DNA from: Chloroflexota bacterium
GTDB lineage: Bacteria; Chloroflexota; Dehalococcoidia; Lucifugimonadales; VGZR01
DNA: 10,550 nucleotides
Assembly: GCA_027625225.1 (NCBI GenBank)
Contig: JAQBWG010000041.1
Coordinates: forward strand, 1 to 10,550
Direction of reading: 5' to 3'
This document shows, one piece after another, positions 6,106 to 10,550 of this stretch. The notes beneath the pieces were generated by a model. That model made no database searches. It was not told the DNA's origin and saw only the letters and a list, made by a program, of their open reading frames with translations. Within the stretch, counting starts at the first letter, position 1. Every line of letters starts with the position of its first letter. Position numbers and translations under genes: made by a program.

Positions 6106-6984
6106 CTAGTCCTCCAGGATGATGTCGCCGGACTTTCCGCCGGTCTTTTTCACCAGGCGGACGGCATCGATACGCATCTTTCGGTCGACAGCCTTGCACA
6201 TGTCGTAGATAGTGAGGGCGGCGACGCTGACGGCGGTAAGCGCTTCCATCTCCACGCCAGTCTTGTCGGTGGTCTTGGCGGTGGCGGTGATGTCCACGGC
6301 GTTGCGGGACTCGTCGAGTTCTAATTCGACGGACAGGTGTGTAAGGCCGATGGGATGGCAGAGCGGGATAAGCTCGGAGGTTTTCTTCGCGGCCATGATG
6401 CCAGCGGTGCGGGCGGTGCCGAGGACATCGCCCTTAGCAACGGCGTTGCGCTTGATGAGGTCGAGAGTCGCCGCTTCCATGAGGACCGAGCCTCTGGCGA
6501 CGGCGAGGCGGTCGGTGTCGGGCTTACTGCCGACGTCCACCATACGGGCAGCACCGGAGTCGTCCACGTGGGTCAGGCCCACCGATTTGGTATTGGGCCT
6601 GGCGAGGCCAGCCTCTTGCTTGGCGACCTGATCGGCGAGTTCGTTCATGGGGTCTCCGGCATGTCCTCTCACCCATTTCCAGCGGACGTTACGGGCCGCG
6701 ACGGCCTTGTCGAGCTGGGGCCAAAGGTCGGTGTTGGCGTTGCGCTTCCAGTTCTTGGTGATGGTGTTGATGACGTACTGGCTGTCGCTGTGGACGGTTA
6801 CGTCGGAGCGTGGCGGGATGGACTCAAGGCCTTTGATGGCGGCCATAATCTCCATACGGTTGTTGGTGGTCTTCGGCTCGCCGCCACTTACGATGCGCTG
6901 GTCGCCGTTTTCGATGACGATGGCCGCCCAGCCGCCGCGTCCGGGGTTGCTGTCGCAGGCACCGTCTGTGTAAATATCAATCAT
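6106..6984 (-). CDS. Fusion of ribonuclease HI and cyclic pyranopterin monophosphate synthase (MoaC)
   Basis: One uninterrupted frame of 292 residues holds two full enzymes. Residues 1-126 are RNase HI, which cuts RNA in RNA-DNA hybrids: D7 (YTDGACDSNPGRGG), E45 (NNRMEIMAA), D67 (HSDSQYV), H108 (WVRGHAG) and D118 (NELADQVA) match the catalytic set. The basic handle of E. coli RNase HI is shortened. After a short linker (about 127-136), residues 137-292 are MoaC, which with MoaA makes cyclic pyranopterin monophosphate for molybdenum cofactor: 'KGDVLGTARTAGIMAAKKT', 'IPLCHPIGLTH' (H210), 'TGVEMEALTAVSVAALTIYD' and 'DMCKAV' with catalytic D261 and K264, ending 'GGKSGDIILED'. ATG 6984 starts the RNase HI core exactly; an in-frame GTG at 7005 is possible. 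No Shine-Dalgarno is visible. A GTG at Val136 could allow separate MoaC, but has no good Shine-Dalgarno. moaA is directly upstream (54 bp). Confidence 0.93.
   Translation of the reverse strand: MIDIYTDGACDSNPGRGGWAAIVIENGDQRIVSGGEPKTTNNRMEIMAAIKGLESIPPRSDVTVHSDSQYVINTITKNWKRNANTDLWPQLDKAVAARNVRWKWVRGHAGDPMNELADQVAKQEAGLARPNTKSVGLTHVDDSGAARMVDVGSKPDTDRLAVARGSVLMEAATLDLIKRNAVAKGDVLGTARTAGIMAAKKTSELIPLCHPIGLTHLSVELELDESRNAVDITATAKTTDKTGVEMEALTAVSVAALTIYDMCKAVDRKMRIDAVRLVKKTGGKSGDIILED
6111..6115 (-). promoter_or_regulatory. Shine-Dalgarno deciding the pth CTG start
   Basis: GGAGG on the minus strand lies inside the last codons of the RNase HI-MoaC gene, seven bases before CTG 6103. Neither ATG, GTG nor TTG is available at that spacing in the pth frame. 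Confidence 0.6.
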
Positions 6985-6988
6985 GATC

Positions 6989-7003
6989 GCGCTATCGTAG
7001 CGC
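6989..7003 (-). promoter_or_regulatory. Palindrome overlapping a -10-like box before the RNase HI-MoaC gene
   Basis: GCGCTA-CGA-TAGCGC is a 6-bp-arm inverted repeat containing TACGAT (6994-6999), nine bases before ATG 6984. It could be an internal near-leaderless promoter with an operator, or an mRNA hairpin between moaA and this gene. No -35 is seen. Confidence 0.3.
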
Positions 7004-7038
7004 ACGGAAGGGGTTTGCGGGTAGGGTTTCGGGGACGA

Positions 7039-8073
7039 CTAGCCGCCGATGTGGTACATCTCGACCTTGCGGCGAGGCTTGGTCATGGAGGCGCGCTCTT
7101 CGGAGTACCGGTCGGTGCGCGCGGTCCAGATGTTACGGATGATGGTCTCGATGTCGTCGTCGGATGCGCCGGAGCGCAGTGGCTCGCGGATGCCGGTGCC
7201 CTTGGTGCCGAACAGGCAGGTGAACAGCTCGCCTTCGGGTGACAAGCGCAGGCGGGTGCAGTCGCCGCAGAAAGGCTTGGTTACGGATGCGATGACGCCG
7301 ATTTCGCCGGAGCCGTCGCGGTAGCGATAGCGATTAGCGACTTCGCCGCGATAGGTGCTCTCGACCGGTTCGAGAGGCAGTTCACGGTTAATCATCTCAA
7401 CGATTTCTTCGGCGGTGATGACCTGATCCATTTTCCAGCCGTTCAGGTTGCCGACGTCCATGTACTCGATGAAACGGACGATGTGACCGCGCTCTTTGAA
7501 GTAGTGGGCGGTGTCGACGATGGTGTGGTCGTTGACGCCCCGGATGGCGACGGAGTTGACCTTGATGGGCGAGAATCCCGCCTGCTCGGCGGATTCGATA
7601 CCGGCGAGGACGCTTTTTACGCCAAAGCCGCGGCCGTTCATTTTCTTGAAGACTTCGTCGTCGAGGCTGTCTAGGCTGACCGTGATGCGCTGCAGACCAG
7701 CGTCTTTGAGCTTTTGGGCGAACTTGGGCAACAGGTAGGCGTTGGTGGTCATGGTGATGTCGCTGGCGCCGTCGAGTTCGGCCAACACGGCGACTAGGTG
7801 CTCTACGCCGTTACGCACTAACGGCTCGCCGCCAGTGAGTCGCAGCTTCATGCCGCCTAGCTTGAGGAGAATGCGAGTGACTCGCGTTATCTCCTCGAAG
7901 CTGAGGAGGTCTTTCTTGGGCAGGAATTCGTAGCGTTCGCCGAATATTTCGGCGGGCATGCAGTAGGTGCAGCGGAAGTTGCAACGGTCAGTGACCGAGA
8001 TGCGCAGGTCGCGAAACGGACGACCAAACACGTCGCGCATGGCCTTACTATTTTGGTACTTGAATACAGTCAT
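7039..8073 (-). CDS. moaA: GTP 3',8-cyclase (molybdenum cofactor biosynthesis)
   Basis: MoaA is a radical SAM enzyme that rearranges GTP to 3',8-cyclo-GTP, the substrate of MoaC, in the first stage of molybdenum cofactor synthesis. The 344-residue protein has 'FGRPFRDLRISVTDRCNFRC' leading into the CxxxCxxC cluster site (C31, C35, C38), GGEP at 81-84, 'TMTTNAYLL' near 107 and 'VSLDS' near 132. The second [4Fe-4S] site is C269, C272 and C286 in 'FCGDCTRLRLSPEGELFTC'. The C-terminal double glycine (343-344) that family members need for activity is present. ATG 8073 overlaps the rdgB stop as ATGA, so translational coupling is likely; ATGs at 8097 and 8040 are alternatives, and 8040 would also preserve the conserved core. 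It lies 54 bp before the gene that carries MoaC. Confidence 0.96.
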   Translation of the reverse strand: MTVFKYQNSKAMRDVFGRPFRDLRISVTDRCNFRCTYCMPAEIFGERYEFLPKKDLLSFEEITRVTRILLKLGGMKLRLTGGEPLVRNGVEHLVAVLAELDGASDITMTTNAYLLPKFAQKLKDAGLQRITVSLDSLDDEVFKKMNGRGFGVKSVLAGIESAEQAGFSPIKVNSVAIRGVNDHTIVDTAHYFKERGHIVRFIEYMDVGNLNGWKMDQVITAEEIVEMINRELPLEPVESTYRGEVANRYRYRDGSGEIGVIASVTKPFCGDCTRLRLSPEGELFTCLFGTKGTGIREPLRSGASDDDIETIIRNIWTARTDRYSEERASMTKPRRKVEMYHIGG

Positions 8074-8675
8074 GATTTCGTTATGCTCTGCAGCCATTGT
8101 AACGCCTTCCGGGCGGCCACGCCTCGATGGCTGATGCGGTGCTTTTCTTCAGGCGATAGCTCGGCGACCGTTTTCCCGAGGTCAGGCAGGTAAAAAACGG
8201 GGTCGTAGCCGAAGCCGTTGTCGCCGCGAGGTGTGCGGACGATGCGGCCCTCGCAGTCTCCGGTGAACGTCTGCATCGGCTGGTTAGGCAAGGCCACGGC
8301 GATGACGCAGCGAAAGCGGGCGTTGAGCCTATCGTCGGGAACGCCTCGGAGCTTGCCCAATAGCAGCGCGATGTTATCGGCGTCGGTGGCATGCTCACCC
8401 GCGAACCGGGCGGAGCGGACGCCGGGTGAGCCGTCGAGAGCGTCGACCTCGATGCCGGAGTCGTCGGCCAGAGTTGGGAGGCCGCTAAGCCGGTGATATT
8501 CTCCAGCTTTCAGAATGGCGTTTTCTTCGAACGTCGCGCCGGTCTCTTCGACCTCGTCGGTAATACTGATGTCGCTAAGAGAAACTAGCGTCAGGCCGCA
8601 GTCTTCGAGGAGGCGGTCGAACTCACGCAGCTTGCCCTTGTTTCGGGTGGCCACAAGGAGTTGCGTGTGGCCCAT
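8070..8675 (-). CDS. rdgB: Non-canonical purine NTP pyrophosphatase (dITP/XTP/ITP)
   Basis: This Ham1/RdgB-family enzyme hydrolyses dITP, ITP and XTP to the monophosphates, keeping deaminated purines out of DNA and RNA. The 201 residues match the family length. Visible motifs are the nucleotide-binding TRNKGK (10-15), 'GATFEENAILKA' (46-57), 'LADDSGIEVDAL' with catalytic D72, 'SARFAGEHATD' (88-98), 'GFGYDPVF' (154-161) and 'SHRG' (182-185). ATG 8675 follows the FBP aldolase/phosphatase stop by 18 bases, with a modest AAGGG upstream. Its stop overlaps the moaA start in ATGA. The gene is thus tightly embedded in an operon with central-carbon and cofactor genes. Confidence 0.96.
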   Translation of the reverse strand: MGHTQLLVATRNKGKLREFDRLLEDCGLTLVSLSDISITDEVEETGATFEENAILKAGEYHRLSGLPTLADDSGIEVDALDGSPGVRSARFAGEHATDADNIALLLGKLRGVPDDRLNARFRCVIAVALPNQPMQTFTGDCEGRIVRTPRGDNGFGYDPVFYLPDLGKTVAELSPEEKHRISHRGVAARKALQWLQSITKS

Positions 8676-8693
8676 GCGATGCCCTTGGGCTGC

Positions 8694-9821
8694 TTAGGAG
8701 CCTTCGGTGATAGCGAACCGCTGGAGTAGACCACCGACGGTGTCGCGGAAGCCGCCGTACTCCAATTCGGTGTACGGAAGCATGGCCGCCCCGGACCAGC
8801 CCTGACTGCGCATCTCGATGCCCTTGACCTGGGCACGGCGCCGTACTTCGTCCCAGGCCACGTTTCCGAAGAAGTCGGCGTAGGCGTCTGCGAAGCGACC
8901 GTCCCGGTCAACCGAGAAGCCGATGCAGGAGACGATGGGCAGGCAGTACATGCCGGGGATAGGCGTGTTGATGGCCACGGGCATGAGCGGCATGACGTGG
9001 GAGCCGCGGGCGTCGCCGCCGATGTAGTGAGCCTTCGCAAAGGGCGAGACCAACTCTTCAGGAGCAGGGAAGATGCCCTGGTTGCGCACGAGTGCGATGG
9101 GGTCGTCCTTGCCCGTGTAGCTTCCGGCAATGGAGTGGAGCCGCTGCGCGGAGATGGCTGCGGCCTTCTGTCCGTGGGTGCGGGAGTAGATGCTGTCTAT
9201 GCCGAAGCGCTCGTTGTCCCGCAAAAGAGCGGAGATTTGGTAGGCGTCTTCGGGGGCGTTGAGTTCAAGGATGCTATCGCCTTTGGTATTGTCCATGTCG
9301 ATGATGCGGAATGTGAAGCCTTTTATCATTGGTGGCAACATAAGGCCTGCGCAGTACATGGCGTCGGCGAAGCCAAGATACAGCGGCAGGTTATATGCGC
9401 CGGGGCCGCACTTGTCGGCGGCGAACACCATGAACGACTCGGCCGGTCGGGGCTTCTGAAGCGTGTGCTCCAATTCTATTTCGGCGACTGCCGGGCCTGC
9501 GCCGCGAACGTTGCCCGACGGGGCGTCTACCAGCAAGTCCTGGCCCGCACCGTAGAGGCCGTACTTCTTGGCGATTTCAGTGCCCTTGATGAACGAATCC
9601 CAGGCGAATTGGTGGATGTCGGTGTTGTTCTCGCCCTTGGTGTGAGACATGATGATGGCGATGTCGTCGCCGGTGAAGGTGACCATGCCGTCAACGAGCA
9701 GGCCACTCTTCTTGGCTTTTTCGACCTGCGCTTTTACCTCTTCTACCATGCGTGGGGACGGCTGGGTGTGGCCGCCGATCGAGCCGATGTCTGCTTTGAT
9801 GACCGATAGTGTGAGCTTCAT
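8694..9821 (-). CDS. Bifunctional fructose-1,6-bisphosphate aldolase/phosphatase (class V FBPase)
   Basis: This 375-residue enzyme belongs to the archaeal and deep-branching bacterial family that condenses triose phosphates to FBP and dephosphorylates it to fructose 6-phosphate in one active site, making gluconeogenesis one-way. The N-terminus KLTLSVIKADIGSIGGH gives metal ligand positions D11 and H18, followed by GDD (51-53), 'GAGQDLL' (91-97) and 'SGNVRGAGP' (102-110). 'YTGKDDP' carries the Schiff-base lysine K238 and Y235, and 'RGSHVMPLMP' (272-281) and 'ELEYGGF' with Y355 match the C-terminal active-site tyrosine. ATG 9821 has GGAGG six bases upstream. It is first in the operon that continues with rdgB, and sits behind a good promoter and a roughly 120-nt structured leader. 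No classical FBP aldolase or FBPase is visible in the window. Confidence 0.95.
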   Translation of the reverse strand: MKLTLSVIKADIGSIGGHTQPSPRMVEEVKAQVEKAKKSGLLVDGMVTFTGDDIAIIMSHTKGENNTDIHQFAWDSFIKGTEIAKKYGLYGAGQDLLVDAPSGNVRGAGPAVAEIELEHTLQKPRPAESFMVFAADKCGPGAYNLPLYLGFADAMYCAGLMLPPMIKGFTFRIIDMDNTKGDSILELNAPEDAYQISALLRDNERFGIDSIYSRTHGQKAAAISAQRLHSIAGSYTGKDDPIALVRNQGIFPAPEELVSPFAKAHYIGGDARGSHVMPLMPVAINTPIPGMYCLPIVSCIGFSVDRDGRFADAYADFFGNVAWDEVRRRAQVKGIEMRSQGWSGAAMLPYTELEYGGFRDTVGGLLQRFAITEGS

Positions 9822-9940
9822 AGAGCGCCTCCATAGCTCCCGGCGACCTCCGTCGCCTGAGAGGGATATTCAGATTCGTTGGAAACGGTTCGCGTCGTAA
9901 CAAGGGGTCAATGATTTGCAGACCCCTCGGGATGTGAACG
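9822..9940 (-). promoter_or_regulatory. Structured 5' leader of the FBP aldolase/phosphatase operon
   Basis: Between the predicted start of transcription (about 9940) and ATG 9821 there are about 120 nt with no gene. Two hairpins stand out on the minus strand: AGGGGTC/GACCCCT arms (9903-9909 with 9921-9927, 11-nt loop) followed by TTGTT, which looks like a weak attenuator, and GGCGAC/GTCGCC arms (9842-9857). A GAGC/GCTC pairing could place the GGAGG Shine-Dalgarno in a loop. I do not recognise a known riboswitch. Confidence 0.4.
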
Positions 9941-9946
9941 CGGCCC

Positions 9947-9976
9947 AGTGTATCAATCTGCGGATAGGGGTGTCAA
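9947..9976 (-). promoter_or_regulatory. Promoter of the FBP aldolase/phosphatase operon
   Basis: On the minus strand a perfect -35 TTGACA (9971-9976) is followed after 18 bases by TACACT (9947-9952), preceded by TG in the extended -10 position. Transcription would start near 9940. Confidence 0.7.
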
Positions 9977-10033
9977 CGGCGATATTGAAGAAGGAAGGGC
10001 GTGAACATGCGGGGCGTGAGCAAGCGCTCAAGG

Positions 10034-10062
10034 TTGCCCGACACGGGTCGAAACAATACAAT
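10034..10062 (+). promoter_or_regulatory. Promoter of the tRNA-Ser gene
   Basis: TTGCCC (10034-10039) and TACAAT (10057-10062) are separated by 17 bases, placing the start near 10069, about 15 bases before the mature tRNA. A CACGGG/CCCGTG inverted repeat (10042-10047, 10073-10078) flanks the -10. The promoter may also serve sucC. Confidence 0.6.
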
Positions 10063-10083
10063 ACTCACTCGTCCCGTGAAGAT

Positions 10084-10171
10084 GGAGGGATGGCCGAGCG
10101 GTTTAAGGCGCTTGTCTTGAAAACAAGTTTCCCGCAAGGGAACGTGGGTTCGAATCCCACTCCCTCCGCCA
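10084..10171 (+). tRNA. tRNA-Ser (anticodon UGA)
   Basis: The seven-base acceptor arms GGAGGGA (10084-10090) and TCCCTCC (10161-10167) pair, with discriminator G and an encoded CCA at 10169-10171. The D-arm begins GCCGAGCGG. The anticodon stem CTTGT/ACAAG holds loop CTTGAAA, giving anticodon TGA, which reads UCN serine codons. A long variable arm (TTTCCCGCAAGGGAA) is typical of class II tRNAs such as Ser. The T-arm is GTGGG-TTCGAAT-CCCAC. All four stems can be drawn. Confidence 0.97.
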
Positions 10172-10210
10172 AAGTGGACCTGTGAATTTAATACATATGG
10201 CAAGGTTGAT

Positions 10211-10550
10211 ATGAAAGTACACGAGTACCAGGCAAAGAAAATCCTTTCAGATTACGGCGTGCCGGTGCCCAAGGGCAGCGTCGCGTCCACGCCCGCCGAA
10301 GCCGCAAAAGCTGCACAAGACTTAGGTGGCAAGGTGGTGGTGAAGGCACAGGTGCATGCCGGCGGTAGAGGCAAAGCTGGCGGCGTGAAGATTGTTTCTT
10401 CACCCCAGGAAGCTGAGTCGTTCGCGGCAAGTATTCTAGGGAAGAACCTGGTCACGATCCAGACCGGCCCGGAGGGTGTGCCGGTCCGCAAAGTTCTCGT
10501 CGAAGCGGCATCCGAAATCGAGCGGGAGCTGTATCTGGCCGTGCTTGTGG
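10211..10550 (+). CDS. sucC: Succinyl-CoA synthetase (ADP-forming) beta subunit, N-terminal part (3' end beyond window)
   Basis: The visible 113 codons begin MKVHEYQAKKILSDYGVPVP, the hallmark start of SucC, and continue with 'VVVKAQVHAGGRGKAGGVK' (about 44-62), the ATP-grasp nucleotide-binding segment. They then run through 'LGKNLVTIQTGPEGVPVRKV' to 'SEIERELYLAVLV' near the right edge. SucC binds the nucleotide and CoA-derived intermediate in the TCA-cycle enzyme that interconverts succinyl-CoA and succinate with ATP formation. ATG 10211 has AAGG (10202-10205) five bases upstream. The gene starts 39 bp after the tRNA-Ser CCA and may be read from the tRNA promoter or from one in the short AT-rich gap; I see no clear one there. 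sucD would be expected next, beyond the window. Confidence 0.93.
   Translation, partial: MKVHEYQAKKILSDYGVPVPKGSVASTPAEAAKAAQDLGGKVVVKAQVHAGGRGKAGGVKIVSSPQEAESFAASILGKNLVTIQTGPEGVPVRKVLVEAASEIERELYLAVLV

Noticed and set aside
6337..7242. Plus-strand open frame of 301 codons
   Set aside because: It lies opposite RNase HI-MoaC and the end of moaA, has low-complexity Gly/Val/Asp-rich composition and no family motifs. It is an artefact of high GC codon use.
8997..9809. Plus-strand open frame of 270 codons
   Set aside because: It is antisense to the well-supported FBP aldolase/phosphatase and shows no recognisable domain.
9842..9869. Possible glycine riboswitch in the FBP aldolase/phosphatase leader
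   Set aside because: Only a short CTCTCAGGC...GGAGG resemblance is present. The 5' aptamer half (GGAGAG and the ACCGAAGG-type core) is missing upstream.
9973..10203. Minus-strand open frame across the tRNA (contains GGSGIRTHVPLRE)
   Set aside because: It is the antisense translation of tRNA-Ser, a well-known type of false protein annotation. The plus-strand frame 9916-10185 is false for the same reason.

Overview
The window looks like a chromosomal segment of a Chloroflexota bacterium, most likely a Dehalococcoidia/SAR202-type lineage. The reasons are a fructose-1,6-bisphosphate aldolase/phosphatase of the archaeal and deep-branching bacterial type, a B12-binding radical SAM protein of a style I associate with that group, several secreted lipoproteins, and moderately high GC. 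The placement is inference from gene content; no marker gene here settles it.

Left part (1-2841, all minus strand): a metalloprotease-like lipoprotein (895-2841), then gatC (559-855), then the N-terminal third or so of a B12-binding radical SAM protein that runs off the left edge (1-492). Middle part (3005-5420, plus strand): two tandem lipoproteins, each predicted to fold as a seven-bladed kelch propeller. They diverge from the metalloprotease across a 163-bp control region (2842-3004) with several inverted repeats. A 26-bp perfect palindrome (5446-5471) separates the second kelch gene from the convergent operon to its right.

Right part (5474-9821, minus strand): a tight run read in the order FBP aldolase/phosphatase, rdgB, moaA, an RNase HI-MoaC fusion, pth. 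It combines gluconeogenesis, nucleotide-pool cleaning, the first step of molybdenum cofactor synthesis (MoaA and MoaC act in sequence), RNA-DNA hybrid removal and peptidyl-tRNA recycling. A good promoter (about 9947-9976) precedes it, with a leader of about 120 nt that contains two hairpins. Diverging from it on the plus strand are a tRNA-Ser(UGA) with its own promoter (10084-10171) and the start of sucC (10211 to the right edge).

The most unusual items are the single reading frame joining RNase HI to MoaC, the pth gene that has no usable ATG/GTG/TTG but has a perfectly spaced Shine-Dalgarno in front of a CTG, the structured leader of the FBP aldolase/phosphatase operon, and the cluster of three predicted surface lipoproteins. 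I found no mobile element, CRISPR array or phage gene.
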